This document shows positions 9,413 to 19,530 of a stretch of DNA of 64,000 nucleotides, in pieces (the stretch's first letter is position 1; every line of letters starts with the position of its first letter). The stretch is from Acidibrevibacterium fodinaquatile (lineage in GTDB: Bacteria > Pseudomonadota > Alphaproteobacteria > Acetobacterales > Acetobacteraceae): the NCBI RefSeq assembly GCF_003352165.1, contig NZ_CP029176.1:1054001-1118000 (forward strand). The letters are read 5' to 3'. The notes beneath the pieces are model-generated. The model was not told the origin of the DNA, made no database searches, and saw only the letters and a program-made list of their open reading frames with translations. Position numbers and translations under genes: made by a program.

Positions 9413-10951
9413 TCAGGCATACATCAGGTCGCTTTGCAGGGTCGACCACATCGATTGGACCGTCGCCATGATTCGCGCATTGGCGCCATAGGCGTTCTGC
9501 AACTGCACCATATTCGCCATTTCGGTGTTGATATTGACGCCGGAGGCGGATTTGAAACTCGATTGCAGGCTTGATTGCATCGCCTGGGCGTCGTTGAGAT
9601 TGGTGCTGGTGGTCGCGATGTCGTTCGATTGCGCGCCGATCAAGGTGGACGCGAAATCGGTGATCGTCGCGGGCGAGGAAAACGGCGCATTGAGCGTGCC
9701 GAGCGCGCCGAGCCCGGTGACATTGCTCGCTGGCTGCGCGACACCCGCCTGCACGTCCGCACCAAACGTGTAATTCAGCACCCGATTGATCAGCGTCGTG
9801 AAACCGGACGGCCCCGTCGGGGGATTGGGCGTGAACGCGCTGGCGCCGGTTGGGCTGCCGGCGATCGCATTGGTGCCGTTGGTGACCAGGGTCGGGTCGG
9901 CAACCACCGCCGGGTTGACCTTGATCTCGGCGGCAAAGCCGACATAGCCCGATTGCACCGGGCCGCCCGTGCTGGTCGGCACCGTGCCGCTGCCATTGGT
10001 GAACAATGTCAGGCCCTGCGCCTGAAAGCGGCTCGCGGTGTTTTGCGCAAACTCGTCGAGTTCCGCTTGATAGGTCGGGATCGTGGTATCGCGGAGTTGA
10101 ATATCGGCGCCGATGCTGCCGCTGGTGATCTGGTTGGTGACATCGACCCCGTTCATCATGATGCCTGGGATCGTGCCGGGATAGGTCGCGCCGGGCGCGA
10201 TCGTCGCATTCGCCGTGGTCAGCGCCGCGCCCGGCCCGGTCGGCAGCACGAGGCCGTTTTGGGTTGCAACCAGGATGCTGCCATTGGCCTGCGGTATCGC
10301 TTGCGCGCCGATCAGTTGCGAGACCGTCTGCATCGCAGCATCACGCTGATTTTGCAGGTCAGCAACGCTTTGCCCCCGCGCGAGGCCGGAGATGATTTCG
10401 GTATTGAGCGTGCCGATGTTGGTGAGCGATGCGTTGAGCTGTTTGAGCGAGGAGACGATGTTGTTCTGCGCGGTTTGCCCGGCGCTGGTATAGGCTTGGC
10501 TGAGCGCATTGATGCCGGCGGCGAAGCTTTGCGCATCGCTCACCACGCTTTGCTGCAAGGTCGAACTGTCTGGTGTGCCGAGCAAGGTGGAAAAGGCGTT
10601 TTGTAGCGCCCCGAGCTGGCTCGCGATATCGCCGCCCTGTCCCGGCGTGCCGAGCGCCGCATTCACCGGCTGCAACACCGTTTGCCTTTCCTGCAAGGCG
10701 CTGACTTCGCCGTTCTGCGCCCAGAGATTGGACTGGAGCTGCTGATTGACATAGCGGGTGACGGCGCCGTTGGCGACCCCCATGCCGGTGCCGTCGGCGG
10801 TCATACTCTGCTGGGTCTGGGTCTCGGCGGCATAGCCGGTGGTGCCGGCATTGGCGACATTCTGCGACATGACGGCGAAATTGGCGCCGATGTTGGCGAT
10901 GCCGCTGTTTGCAATCATCAGCGACGTTTCAAGCCCCGTAATGCCGCTCAT
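9413..10951 (-). CDS. flgK: Flagellar hook-associated protein 1
   Basis: The 512-residue protein starts with the FlgK-type rod/hook N-terminus (LMIANSGIANIGANFAVMSQNVANAGTTGY) and ends with the matching C-terminal helix (NINTEMANMVQLQNAYGANARIM). Together with FlgL it forms the junction between hook and filament. The central region is variable and rich in Ala, Thr and Gly, as usual. It lies 17 bases after flgE and 15 before flgL, so the three are surely one transcript. Confidence 0.94.
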   Translation of the reverse strand: MSGITGLETSLMIANSGIANIGANFAVMSQNVANAGTTGYAAETQTQQSMTADGTGMGVANGAVTRYVNQQLQSNLWAQNGEVSALQERQTVLQPVNAALGTPGQGGDIASQLGALQNAFSTLLGTPDSSTLQQSVVSDAQSFAAGINALSQAYTSAGQTAQNNIVSSLKQLNASLTNIGTLNTEIISGLARGQSVADLQNQRDAAMQTVSQLIGAQAIPQANGSILVATQNGLVLPTGPGAALTTANATIAPGATYPGTIPGIMMNGVDVTNQITSGSIGADIQLRDTTIPTYQAELDEFAQNTASRFQAQGLTLFTNGSGTVPTSTGGPVQSGYVGFAAEIKVNPAVVADPTLVTNGTNAIAGSPTGASAFTPNPPTGPSGFTTLINRVLNYTFGADVQAGVAQPASNVTGLGALGTLNAPFSSPATITDFASTLIGAQSNDIATTSTNLNDAQAMQSSLQSSFKSASGVNINTEMANMVQLQNAYGANARIMATVQSMWSTLQSDLMYA

Positions 10952-10968
10952 TGACCGTTACCTCGGCT

Positions 10969-12282
10969 TCACTGGATCATGTTGATTGCGGTCTGCAGCA
11001 TTTGCGAGGCGGTGGTGATCGACTTCGCGTTGGCGCTATACGCCTGCTGGGCGACGATCAATTGCGTGAACTGGGTCGCGATATCGGTGTTCGATTGTTC
11101 GATCGAGCCGACGACGAGGCCGCCGGCGCCGTTATTGTTCGGTGCCTGGCTGCTCGGGTTGCCAGAGCCGGCGGTGGCGGTGAAGGCCTGGCCATTCTGG
11201 CTTTGCAAGGCATCGGCATTGTTGAAGGTGGTGATCGGCACCTGCGCGATGGTGAGCGACTGGCCGTTATTGTAGTTGGCGACGATGTTGCCGGTCGATT
11301 GGATGGAAATCCCGGTAAACGCCCCGGCCGGCACGCCGTTTTGGCTGAAATTGATCAGCGAGTAGGTCGAGCCGGCATATTGGGTAACCCCATTGGCCTG
11401 GCCGAAATTGCCGAAATTCAAGGTGATCGGCTGCGTGCCGTTGCCGAAATTGGCATTCACGGTGAGCGTCGCCGGCTGCCCGGTGGTATAGGTCGAGGCG
11501 GTGGTGCCGGCGCCGGCGGTGATGCCGCTGATGGTGCCGGGCGGTGCCGCCGCATTGCCGGCGGTCGGGCCGAAATCCACCGTCGCGGTGCCGATCGTCG
11601 TCGCGGGTGAGTTGTTCGGCGACGAGACGGTCACATTCCATTGTCCCGGTGTTGCCGTCTGCGCCCAGTTGAGCGTCAGGGTCTGCTGCGTCCCGAGCGC
11701 GTCATAGATCTGCACCTGGGATGACATCGGCGTCCCCGCCGCCGGGGTCGCGGGCAGGTTGGCAGAAAAATCCGCGCTCGAGGTTGCGACCGGATTGAAC
11801 TGCGCCTGATTAACCTGGATTGGCGCGAGCTTGTTCTGATCGGCGATGCCGTTCGTCGGATTGACCGTCCAGCCCTGCAGATATTCGCCGGCGCTGTTCA
11901 CCAGATAACCCTCGTTGTTCATGGTGAAATCGCCGGCGCGGGTATAATATTGCAGCGGGTTGAACGTGGTCTGGCCGTTGGCATTGGTGCCATTGGCCTC
12001 GGCCACCGAAAAAAAGCCCTGGCCGGAGATCGCCATCGCCAACGGGTCGCTGCTTTGCGCGATCGTCCCTTGCACCTCGTTCTGATAGCTCGGCAGCGCC
12101 ACCACCGAGCCGGGCTCGTTCTGGGTTGCCGTGCTGTAGGTGAGGTAATCGACGAAATTGGTATTGACGCCCTTATAGCCGGTGGTCTGGCTATTGGCGA
12201 TGTTCTGGCTGATATTGCCGAACGCGTCGGACTGGGAGGTGAGGCCGCTGACGGCCGTGTTCAAGGCGCCGAAGATAGACAT
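10969..12282 (-). CDS. flgE: Flagellar hook protein
   Basis: The 437-residue protein polymerises into the flagellar hook. The N-terminus (SIFGALNTAVSGLTSQS, then NIANSQTTGYKG) and C-terminus (QLIVAQQAYSANAKSITTASQML) are the conserved D0 helices of FlgE; the SGQGFFSV and YTRAGDFTMN...GYLVN motifs follow the family. The ATG at 12282 has a clear ribosome site (GAGGGGAAA). A sigma-54 type promoter is read about 60 bases upstream (12341-12357), which is what controls hook genes in Caulobacter-like bacteria. It heads the flgE-flgK-flgL operon. Confidence 0.96.
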   Translation of the reverse strand: MSIFGALNTAVSGLTSQSDAFGNISQNIANSQTTGYKGVNTNFVDYLTYSTATQNEPGSVVALPSYQNEVQGTIAQSSDPLAMAISGQGFFSVAEANGTNANGQTTFNPLQYYTRAGDFTMNNEGYLVNSAGEYLQGWTVNPTNGIADQNKLAPIQVNQAQFNPVATSSADFSANLPATPAAGTPMSSQVQIYDALGTQQTLTLNWAQTATPGQWNVTVSSPNNSPATTIGTATVDFGPTAGNAAAPPGTISGITAGAGTTASTYTTGQPATLTVNANFGNGTQPITLNFGNFGQANGVTQYAGSTYSLINFSQNGVPAGAFTGISIQSTGNIVANYNNGQSLTIAQVPITTFNNADALQSQNGQAFTATAGSGNPSSQAPNNNGAGGLVVGSIEQSNTDIATQFTQLIVAQQAYSANAKSITTASQMLQTAINMIQ

Positions 12283-12340
12283 GGTTTTCCCCTCTCGAAT
12301 CCCCCGATGGGATTTGCGGTCGGAACGGTCGCGAGGGAGA

Positions 12341-12357
12341 AAGCAGGAACCATGCCA
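12341..12357 (-). promoter_or_regulatory. Sigma-54 type -24/-12 promoter for flgE operon
   Basis: On the minus strand the bases read TGGCATGGTTCCTGCTT. The GG and GC pairs are exactly ten bases apart, as required for RpoN promoters (TGGCACR-N4-TTGCW), with two mismatches. It lies ~60 bases before the flgE start, a suitable distance. Known class III hook genes of alphaproteobacteria use RpoN with FlbD-type activators; no activator site was identified here. Confidence 0.6.
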
Positions 12358-12521
12358 AAACCCGGCGGCGCCAATTTGCCGGCTGTTCCCCGAAAATCCG
12401 CGGGCGTGGCGGCGGAATCCTTCGCCGCCCGGCAGGGTTGACCCGGCACGCTTTGCCGCCCGCAGCGGCGGGGATCGGCGCGCGCCACGGCGGCGCGGCG
12501 CTCGCGCGCTATCGCGCCGTC

Positions 12522-12536
12522 TGGCCCAGAATTTGC
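12522..12536 (+). promoter_or_regulatory. Sigma-54 type -24/-12 promoter for fliK-flgD
   Basis: TGGCCCAGAATTTGC matches the RpoN consensus with correct ten-base spacing between GG and GC and only one mismatch before the last position. The fliK ATG at 12585 lies ~49 bases on. Together with the minus-strand site at 12341-12357 it makes a divergent pair in the 302-base gap between flgE and fliK. Confidence 0.62.
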
Positions 12537-12584
12537 GATGTTCGCCGCGGCCCCGCCGTTTCGGCCGGCCGGAGAAATGTTCGC

Positions 12585-14588
12585 ATGCCGCTCGCTGCCT
12601 TGCTCGCGCCTTTGTCACCAACGCTTGCGCCCGGGGCCACGCTCTCGCCGACCGCGGGCGCCGCTAACACGTCTCTCGACCCGTCCGCGCCGGCAGCCGC
12701 AGCCTCCGGCTTCGCGCAACATCTGCAGCAGGCGCAAGCGCAACGCCCCGCCGCCGCCAGCACCGCGGTGCCAGCATCCGCCGCAACCACCCCCTCGCCG
12801 GCAGAGTCGCCGACCAGCGCTACCCCTGCCAAACCCGCCACGCCCACCCCGTCCGCGCCCCCGACCAGCGGGCCCGATGCCGCGAAACCCGCCGCTTCGG
12901 CGGCGCCGGCCGCGACACACTCCGGCGTGCCGGCGCCGCCGCTCGTTCTCCCGCCCGCCACCGGCAAAGCCCCGCCGCTCGCGGCAGCGGCGGACGCGCA
13001 ACCCGGCGGGACGGCATCGGCATCACAGGCGGCGGGCGTGTCAGCACAGACGCCACCATCGCAAGCGGCGTCTCAAGCCGGTCCTTCCGCCGCGATACCC
13101 GCCGCGCCGCCGGCACCGCTCCCGACAGCGCCCGCCGCTTCATCAGCGGCTGCGTCAGCGGCTGCATCGGCGGCGCCATCATCGGTCAACGCCCTCTCGA
13201 TCGCCGCGGCCGAGCGCTCAAGCGCCGCCGCCAGCGCGATTGTCGCCAGAAGGCGACAAAGCTACGGGGCCAAAATGGCCCTTTCGCCGGCGACGAGTGC
13301 CCCGGCCGCGGCCAGCGCGCCGCCCACCGTCATCGCCCAGCCACCGCCGAGCCCACCACCGCCGAGCCCACCACCGACGCCCCTCGCCACGCCCTCGTCG
13401 GCATCGACGCCGCACGAAATCAACAGTGCCAGTGACATTGCGTCCGGCCGAAAGCCGCGCATCGTCCTTGCCGCCGCCACGGCCGAGACAGAGAGCATCG
13501 CCAACACCGCGACGGCCGCGGCGTCGCAAGGCGCGACGATGGACGCGACGCCCACGCCCGCGCCCGCCGCGAACGCCGCGCCCGCCGCAAAACCAGCCCC
13601 GCCCGGCGCCAAAGCCGGCTCGGCCACTCTCTCCTCTGCGGCAGAAGCGGCGAGCCAAGAAGCGCCCCCTGCCACGGCCGCCGCTTCATCGGCGGCTGCA
13701 ACCGCGCCGACCCATGCCGCCGCGAGCCCACCCCAAGCGACCGCCGCGCGGACGAATTCGGCGCCGTTGCCCTCGGCCAATGCCGGCGCCAGCCATGCCG
13801 CGACGATGCTCCTTGCCGCCCAGGCCAGCGCCCAGACCAACCCCGCATCCCTCGGCCCGAACCTCGCCGCCGCGAACGGGCCGGCCGCCAACCCGGCGAT
13901 CACCAATCAGGTGACAAGCCAAATCGCCAATCAGCCCGCGAGCACCCTCGCCGCCTTCACCCAGGACGCGAACGGCGCGGCGCGGCTGACGGTTCAGCTC
14001 CACCCCGAGAGCCTCGGGCAGGTGCAGATCGCGCTCGTGCAGCCGAAATCGGGGCCAACCGAGGTGCAGATTCTTGCCGAGCGCCCGGCAACCCTTGCCG
14101 CCTTGGTGCAGGATCAGGGGCAGTTGCAGGCCGCGCTCGACCGCGCCGGCGTGCCGGCGAGCGGCGGGCGGGTGCTGAGTTTCCATCTCGCTCCGGCGAG
14201 CCCGATCGCGCCGGCGGGCGGGGCCGCGACAAACGCCATATCGTTGAATAACCAAGGGTTTGCTGTGTCGCCGGGGGCAAGCGGGCAAGGCGCCGGCGGA
14301 TTTGGCACCGGCGCCGGCGCGACGCCGGGCGGCGGCAATCCGTTCGCGAACGCCACCGGCGCGGGCTCCGGATCGGCGCCCGCCGCCGCCAACGGCTCTG
14401 GCAGCTTTCTTGCTCAGTCCGGTTTCGGGGCGGGAAGCCAAGCGGGCCCCGGCGATGGGAGGGCCAGCCAGCGCCAGAGCGGCGGCACCAGCCCAGGGCA
14501 AGCCACCGCCGCGATCAGCGGCGGCGAGAGGATCGCCCCCGCCGCCCTGCCGTCTTGGCTGCGCGCCGGTCTCGATATCACTGCCTGA
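12585..14588 (+). CDS. fliK: Flagellar hook-length control protein
   Basis: The 667-residue protein acts as the molecular ruler that sets hook length and switches export specificity. The first ~460 residues are extremely rich in Ala and Pro with short imperfect PPSPPP-type runs, as expected of an extended ruler. The conserved C-terminal Flg_hook domain lies at about 460-540 (AARLTVQLHPESLGQVQIAL, then ILAERPATLAALVQDQGQL). A Gly/Ala-rich tail follows. The ATG at 12585 (MPLAALLAP) is preceded by GGAGAA and a sigma-54 promoter; the TTG farther upstream at 12438 would place the promoter inside the gene. flgD follows 49 bases on. Confidence 0.9.
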   Translation: MPLAALLAPLSPTLAPGATLSPTAGAANTSLDPSAPAAAASGFAQHLQQAQAQRPAAASTAVPASAATTPSPAESPTSATPAKPATPTPSAPPTSGPDAAKPAASAAPAATHSGVPAPPLVLPPATGKAPPLAAAADAQPGGTASASQAAGVSAQTPPSQAASQAGPSAAIPAAPPAPLPTAPAASSAAASAAASAAPSSVNALSIAAAERSSAAASAIVARRRQSYGAKMALSPATSAPAAASAPPTVIAQPPPSPPPPSPPPTPLATPSSASTPHEINSASDIASGRKPRIVLAAATAETESIANTATAAASQGATMDATPTPAPAANAAPAAKPAPPGAKAGSATLSSAAEAASQEAPPATAAASSAAATAPTHAAASPPQATAARTNSAPLPSANAGASHAATMLLAAQASAQTNPASLGPNLAAANGPAANPAITNQVTSQIANQPASTLAAFTQDANGAARLTVQLHPESLGQVQIALVQPKSGPTEVQILAERPATLAALVQDQGQLQAALDRAGVPASGGRVLSFHLAPASPIAPAGGAATNAISLNNQGFAVSPGASGQGAGGFGTGAGATPGGGNPFANATGAGSGSAPAAANGSGSFLAQSGFGAGSQAGPGDGRASQRQSGGTSPGQATAAISGGERIAPAALPSWLRAGLDITA

Positions 14589-14637
14589 TCATGCCACCCG
14601 TGTCGCCTTCACCCCGTCGATAGGAGTTGTCACCCCC

Positions 14638-15369
14638 ATGAGCGCCAGCGTCTCCTCCCCGCAAAATAGCAACAGCGCCGCCGCCGCTGCCGCTGCCGCG
14701 CAAGCGGTCGCCGCCAACGCCAATGCCGCCTCGGCCTCCAGCACGACGAACAGTTCGACGAGCAATCCGCTCGCCTCGCTCTCGAACAATTTCAATGATT
14801 TTCTCAACATGCTGATGACCCAGTTGCAAAACCAGGATCCCACCAGCCCGATGAACACCGACCAGTTCACCAGTGAATTGGTGCAGTTCACCGGGGTCGA
14901 GCAGCAGATCAACACCAATGGCAGCCTGACCAAGCTGATCCAGCTCACCCAGGGCGGCGAGATGCTGCAATCGTCCTCGATCGTCGGCAAAACCGTCGAC
15001 GTCAACAGCAACCAGTTGCCGCTGCAAAACGGCAGCGCGACCCTCACCTACACGACGACGACCGCCGAGCCGGTCTCGATCGCGATCTATAATGGCTCGG
15101 GCCAAGAGGTGAACAGTTACTCCCTACAATCGACGGCGGGCGCGAATACCTGGACCTGGAACGGCGCGACCAGCAGCGGCACGACCGCGCCCGATGGCGC
15201 CTATACGGTTGCGATTTTCGGTGGCGCGAACGGGGCGACGCCAACCGCGGTGCCCTTTACCGTCCAGGGCACCGTCACCGGCGTCTCCTCGCAAACCGCC
15301 GGCACCGTCGATCTGCAAATGGGCGGGGTTTCGACCAGCGTCGGCAATATCCAGCAGGTCGTGAACTGA
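14638..15369 (+). CDS. flgD: Flagellar hook cap / basal-body rod modification protein
   Basis: The 243-residue protein forms the cap that guides assembly of FlgE into the hook. After an Ala/Ser-rich N-terminus it has the FlgD signature NDFLNMLMTQLQNQDPTSPM with FTSELVQFTGVEQQ; the C-terminal half has the FlgD tudor/FnIII-like core (VSIAIYNGSGQEV, WTWNGATSSG, DGAYTVAI). ATG 14638 is preceded by AGGAG. It is transcribed with fliK and converges with rnd across a 17-base gap. Confidence 0.94.
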   Translation: MSASVSSPQNSNSAAAAAAAAQAVAANANAASASSTTNSSTSNPLASLSNNFNDFLNMLMTQLQNQDPTSPMNTDQFTSELVQFTGVEQQINTNGSLTKLIQLTQGGEMLQSSSIVGKTVDVNSNQLPLQNGSATLTYTTTTAEPVSIAIYNGSGQEVNSYSLQSTAGANTWTWNGATSSGTTAPDGAYTVAIFGGANGATPTAVPFTVQGTVTGVSSQTAGTVDLQMGGVSTSVGNIQQVVN

Positions 15370-15386
15370 GCGGCGGGCGGCGCGCC

Positions 15387-16574
15387 TTAGAGCGCGATCG
15401 GCACCAGGGTGATGCGTTTGCCCGCGGCGCCGAGCGCAACCCGCCCCGCCTTGAGCGCCAGCGCCGCCTCGCCGAAGACCTCCCGGCGCCAGCCATGGAG
15501 GGCTGGGATGTCGGGCGCGTCCTCGGCGGCGAGGCGCTCGATCTCCTCGCTGGAGGCAAGCAAGCGCGGGGCGACACGATGCTCCTCGCTGCGCGCCGCG
15601 AGCAGCACTTTCAGCAGCGCGACCAAGCCCGGGGACGGACGCGGCCCTTCGCGCACGCGCGGTGGTTCGGGGAGAGCGGACTCAGGCAGGGCACGGGTCG
15701 CGGCGATGACCTCAAGCAGGCTTTGGCCGGTTTTCCCCTCCGCGAACCCTTTGGAGACGCCGCGCGCCCGCGCCAGCGCCTCCGCCGTTTCCGGGGCGGA
15801 GGCGGCGATTTCCATCAGCGTCTCGTCTTTCAGAAGGCGCGGGCGCGGGATATTGATGCGCTGCGCCTCCCGCTCGCGCCAGGCCGCGAGGGCGCGCAGC
15901 ATGGCGAGAAAACGGCGATTGCCGCTCCGCGGACGGAGCCGCTCCCAAGCGGTTTCGGGGTCGGCGCGATAGGCCGCGGGGTCGACGAGCGCCGCCATCT
16001 CCTCGGCAACCCACGCCTCCCGCCCCTCGCGGGCGAGCCGCGCCGCAAGGCGCTCATAGACGGTGCGCAAATGGGTGACGTCGGCGGCGGCATAGGCAAT
16101 CTGCGCCGGCGATAGCGGCCGCACCGACCAATCGCTGAAGCGGTGTGACTTGTCGATCTGGCCATCGCCGAGGGCGGCGACCAGCGCCTCATAGCCGACC
16201 TGGTCGCCGAATCCGGCAACCATGGCGGCGATTTGCGTATCGAACAACGGGGTCGGCACGGCGCCGAATTTGAGCACGAAAATCTCGATATCCTGGCGCC
16301 CGGCATGCACCACCTTCAACACCGCCGGATCGGCGAGGAGCGCGCCGAGCGGCGCGAGATCGATCCCCTCGGCCTCCGCATCGATGATCGCGACCTCGTG
16401 CGTGCCGGCGACCTGAACGATGCAGAGTTCCGGCCAGTAGGTGCGTTCGCGCATGAACTCGGTATCGATCGTCACGAAACGCTCGCCGTGCAAGCGTCTG
16501 CAGAACGCGGCGAGGTCTGCCGTCGTCGTGATCAAATGCGGGGCGGGGAAATCGGGGCGAGAGGAGCGCGACAT
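15387..16574 (-). CDS. rnd: Ribonuclease D
   Basis: The 395-residue 3'-5' exonuclease trims tRNA precursors and other structured RNAs. The DEDDy core is complete: [18 protein letters not shown] (Exo I, Asp and Glu), [10 protein letters not shown] (Exo II Asp) and [10 protein letters not shown] (Exo III, Tyr and Asp). HRDC-type helical domains fill ~205-380. I placed the start at ATG 16574 ([12 protein letters not shown]), which precedes the first beta strand; longer in-frame starts overlap the aspS leader. It is divergent from aspS (140 bases). Confidence 0.94.
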   Translation of the reverse strand: MSRSSRPDFPAPHLITTTADLAAFCRRLHGERFVTIDTEFMRERTYWPELCIVQVAGTHEVAIIDAEAEGIDLAPLGALLADPAVLKVVHAGRQDIEIFVLKFGAVPTPLFDTQIAAMVAGFGDQVGYEALVAALGDGQIDKSHRFSDWSVRPLSPAQIAYAAADVTHLRTVYERLAARLAREGREAWVAEEMAALVDPAAYRADPETAWERLRPRSGNRRFLAMLRALAAWREREAQRINIPRPRLLKDETLMEIAASAPETAEALARARGVSKGFAEGKTGQSLLEVIAATRALPESALPEPPRVREGPRPSPGLVALLKVLLAARSEEHRVAPRLLASSEEIERLAAEDAPDIPALHGWRREVFGEAALALKAGRVALGAAGKRITLVPIAL

Positions 16575-16713
16575 CGCGCCCCCTCTACACGAGCCCGGCG
16601 CCCCGGAAAAGCCCGCTTGGCGGCGGGGCTTGACAGGGGCGCGGACGCTGGCTTGTCTGCCGCGCCCATCCGCCCCTTTTCGCCCCGCTCCGCCGGGGCC
16701 GAGGATCGCCATC

Positions 16714-18501
16714 ATGCATGTCTATCGCAGCCACCATTGCGCCGAACTCAGCGCGAGCCACATCGGCGAGGTCGCCCGGCTGTCCGGCTGGGTGCATGCC
16801 AAGCGCGACCATGGCGGCCTCTTATTCCTCGATCTCCGTGACCATTTCGGCCTGACGCAATGCGTCATCGCGCAAGATAGCCCGGTCTTCGCCGAGGCCG
16901 AGCGGCTGCGGGTCGAGAGCGTGATCACCGTCACCGGCGAGGTGGTGGCGCGCGCGCCGGGCACGGTCAACCCGAAGCTCGCGACCGGCGCGATCGAGCT
17001 TCGGGTCGAGGCGCTCGAGGTGCAATCGGCGGCCGATGTGCTGCCGATCCAGGTCGCCGGGGATGGGCAATATCCGGATGACCTCCGCCTCAAATATCGG
17101 TTCCTCGATCTGCGGCGCGAGCGCGTCCATCGCAACATCTTGCTCAGGAGCCAGGTCATCACCTCGATCCGCCGGCGGATGATCGAACGCGGCTTCACCG
17201 AGTTCCAGACCCCGATCCTCACCGCCTCATCGCCCGAGGGCGCGCGCGACTTTTTGGTGCCAGCGCGGCTGCATCCCGGCAAATTCTACGCGCTGCCGCA
17301 GGCGCCGCAGCAATTCAAGCAGCTCTGCATGGTTGCCGGCTTCGATCGCTATTTTCAGATCGCGCCCTGTTTCCGCGATGAAGCGTCGCGCGCCGACCGC
17401 TCCCCGGGCGAGTTCTATCAGCTCGATTTCGAGATGAGCTTTGTCACGCAAGAGGACGTGTTCGCCGCGATCGAGCCGGTGATCGCTGGCGTCTTCGAAG
17501 AATTCGCCGCCGGCCGCGCAGTTACGCCGGCGCCGTTTCCGCGCATCCCCTATGACGAGGCGATGCTCGCGTTTGGCTCCGATAAGCCCGATTTACGCAA
17601 TCCGCTGCGGATCTGCGACGTCACGGCCGCGTTCGCCGGCTCCGGGTTCGGCTTGTTTGCCAAGATCGCAGCGCAAGGCGGCATCGTGCGCGCCATTGCC
17701 GCGCCGGGGGCGGCGGCGCGGCCGCGCTCGTTCTACGATAAATTGAACGAGTGGGCGCGCGCCGAGGGCGCCGGCGGGCTCGGCTATCTCGTTTTCGAGG
17801 GTGATGGCGCCAAGGGGCCGATCGCACGCAATCTCGAGCCCGAGCGCGCCGAGGCGATCCGCGCCGCCTGTGGCGCGGCCCCCGGGGATGCGGTGTTTTT
17901 TGCCGCGGGCAGCCGGGCGGAGACGGAGAAATTCGCCGGCCAAGTGCGCACGCGCCTCGGCGCCGAACTCGATCTCTGCGAGAAAAGCGCCTTTCGTTTC
18001 TGCTGGATCACCGATTTCCCGATGTATGAGCGCAATGAAGAGACCGGCGAGATCGATTTCAGCCACAACCCGTTCAGCATGCCGCAAGGCGGGCTCGCCG
18101 CGCTGGAGAACGCGGATCCGCTGACGATCAAGGCCTATCAATACGATATCGTCTGCAACGGCATCGAGCTGTCGTCGGGCGCGATCCGCAACCATCGCGC
18201 CGATATCATGCTTAAGGCTTTCGCGATCGCGGGCTACGGCGCGGATGTGGTGGAGGCGCGGTTCGGCGGCATGCTCAACGCCTTCCGCTATGGCGCGCCG
18301 CCGCATGGCGGGGCGGCGCCGGGGATCGACCGCATCGTCATGCTGCTCGCCGACGAGCCCAATATCCGCGAGGTCATCCTGTTCCCGCTCAACCAGCAGG
18401 GCGAGGATCTGATGATGGGCGCGCCGGCCGAAGTGGCGCCGGCACGGCTGCGCGAATTGTCGCTCCGGCTCGATCTGCCGCCGCGAAAAACGGGCTCGTG
18501 A
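16714..18501 (+). CDS. aspS: Aspartyl-tRNA synthetase
   Basis: The 595-residue class IIb synthetase has an N-terminal OB-fold anticodon-binding domain ([19 protein letters not shown]), class II motif 2 ([23 protein letters not shown]), a bacterial GAD insertion domain at ~280-410, and motif 3 (GIDRIVMLL). Length and architecture match bacterial AspRS. Whether it also charges tRNA-Asn cannot be decided from what I can see. The start MHVYRSHHC at 16714 is the typical bacterial N-terminus. Confidence 0.97.
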   Translation: MHVYRSHHCAELSASHIGEVARLSGWVHAKRDHGGLLFLDLRDHFGLTQCVIAQDSPVFAEAERLRVESVITVTGEVVARAPGTVNPKLATGAIELRVEALEVQSAADVLPIQVAGDGQYPDDLRLKYRFLDLRRERVHRNILLRSQVITSIRRRMIERGFTEFQTPILTASSPEGARDFLVPARLHPGKFYALPQAPQQFKQLCMVAGFDRYFQIAPCFRDEASRADRSPGEFYQLDFEMSFVTQEDVFAAIEPVIAGVFEEFAAGRAVTPAPFPRIPYDEAMLAFGSDKPDLRNPLRICDVTAAFAGSGFGLFAKIAAQGGIVRAIAAPGAAARPRSFYDKLNEWARAEGAGGLGYLVFEGDGAKGPIARNLEPERAEAIRAACGAAPGDAVFFAAGSRAETEKFAGQVRTRLGAELDLCEKSAFRFCWITDFPMYERNEETGEIDFSHNPFSMPQGGLAALENADPLTIKAYQYDIVCNGIELSSGAIRNHRADIMLKAFAIAGYGADVVEARFGGMLNAFRYGAPPHGGAAPGIDRIVMLLADEPNIREVILFPLNQQGEDLMMGAPAEVAPARLRELSLRLDLPPRKTGS

Positions 18502-18581
18502 GCGGTGCTGGCAATGCGGTGGCTAGCGAAGGCGCCAAGGCACCCCTAATGTCATCAGACCGTATGCGGAGTGCCACGCGC

Positions 18582-19451
18582 ATGAAACCTTGGCTTCTGG
18601 CCATTGCGGCCGCGCTTTGTCTGATCACGCTGCCTTGGGCGGCCTTTGCCGAGCCGCCGATGCCGCTGACGCCGGCCGCCGATAACCCGGCGGCGCATCT
18701 CGGCGAGCCGACGGCCGCGAAAATCGCCGCCGGGCTTGCCGCCCATCGCGCCTTTTACAAGCTGACCCTCGATACCAGCCATGGCGGCGACGTGATCGCT
18801 GCGACCGGCACGATGAGCTATGAGGTCATGGATGCCTGCGATGGCTGGGCGGTGCAGCAGCGCCTCGACATGACCATCACCAACCGCGACGGCCAGGATG
18901 TCCGCATGGTGTCCGATTACGCCACCTGGGAATCGAAAGATGGTCTCAGAATGCGTTTCCGCATGCGCCAGACCACCGACGCCGCGACCACCGAGGTGAC
19001 CTCCGGCGAGGCGTCCGTCGATCATCCCGGCGGCGCCGGCGAGGTGCGCTATTCGCTGCCCAAGGTGAACGTGCAGAAACTCCCCGCCGGCACGCTGTTC
19101 CCGATGTGGCATACCGCGACCATCATCGCCGCCGCCGAACAGGGCAAGAAGGTGCTCGCCCTGCCGCTGTTCGATGGCACCGGCGATACCGGCGCGCAGG
19201 ATACCTCGGTGGTGATCACCTCATGGCACAAGCCCGAGCCGTTCCGTTTCGCGCCGCTGGCGGCGCTGCCGAGCGGGAATGTGCATGTGGCGTTTTTCGA
19301 CCGCACCCCGGATGCGTCCGAGCCGGATTATGAGGTCGGCATGCATTATTGGGAAAACGGCGTCGCCGATCAGTTGAACATGGATTTCGGCGATTTCGTG
19401 ATGCAGGGTAAGCTCGACCAATTCAAGCTTGCGTCCCCGCATCATTGCTGA
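18582..19451 (+). CDS. EipB-like (DUF1849) periplasmic envelope-integrity protein
   Basis: The 289-residue protein has a signal peptide (MKPWLLAIAAALCLITLPWAAFA) followed by a beta-rich region with the features of DUF1849/EipB: AHRAFYKLTLD...G.M.YE..D.C.GW.VQQRL, SDYATWESKDG and GTLFPMWH. EipB in Brucella is a periplasmic beta-spiral protein needed for envelope integrity; the role here is transferred by similarity. Two in-frame ATGs upstream (18549, 18564) are possible; 18582 gives the cleanest signal peptide with a GGAG upstream. It lies 80 bases downstream of aspS. Confidence 0.8.
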   Translation: MKPWLLAIAAALCLITLPWAAFAEPPMPLTPAADNPAAHLGEPTAAKIAAGLAAHRAFYKLTLDTSHGGDVIAATGTMSYEVMDACDGWAVQQRLDMTITNRDGQDVRMVSDYATWESKDGLRMRFRMRQTTDAATTEVTSGEASVDHPGGAGEVRYSLPKVNVQKLPAGTLFPMWHTATIIAAAEQGKKVLALPLFDGTGDTGAQDTSVVITSWHKPEPFRFAPLAALPSGNVHVAFFDRTPDASEPDYEVGMHYWENGVADQLNMDFGDFVMQGKLDQFKLASPHHC

Positions 19452-19530
19452 CCGGCGGAAGGGGGCTTGCCGGTCTTGACCGGGCGTGGTTACCTCATCG
19501 CCGCAAGACACAAAATCGGGGAGGTCGAGG

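Noticed and set aside
12446-12458. GGCACGCTTTGC as a sigma-54 promoter
   Set aside because: The GG and GC pairs are eight bases apart instead of ten; the better site at 12522-12536 has the right spacing.
13340-13385. Short direct repeats in fliK considered as a repeat array or CRISPR
   Set aside because: Units are only ~15 bases, imperfect, without spacers, and encode the Pro/Ala-rich ruler part of FliK. No CRISPR-like array was seen in the window.
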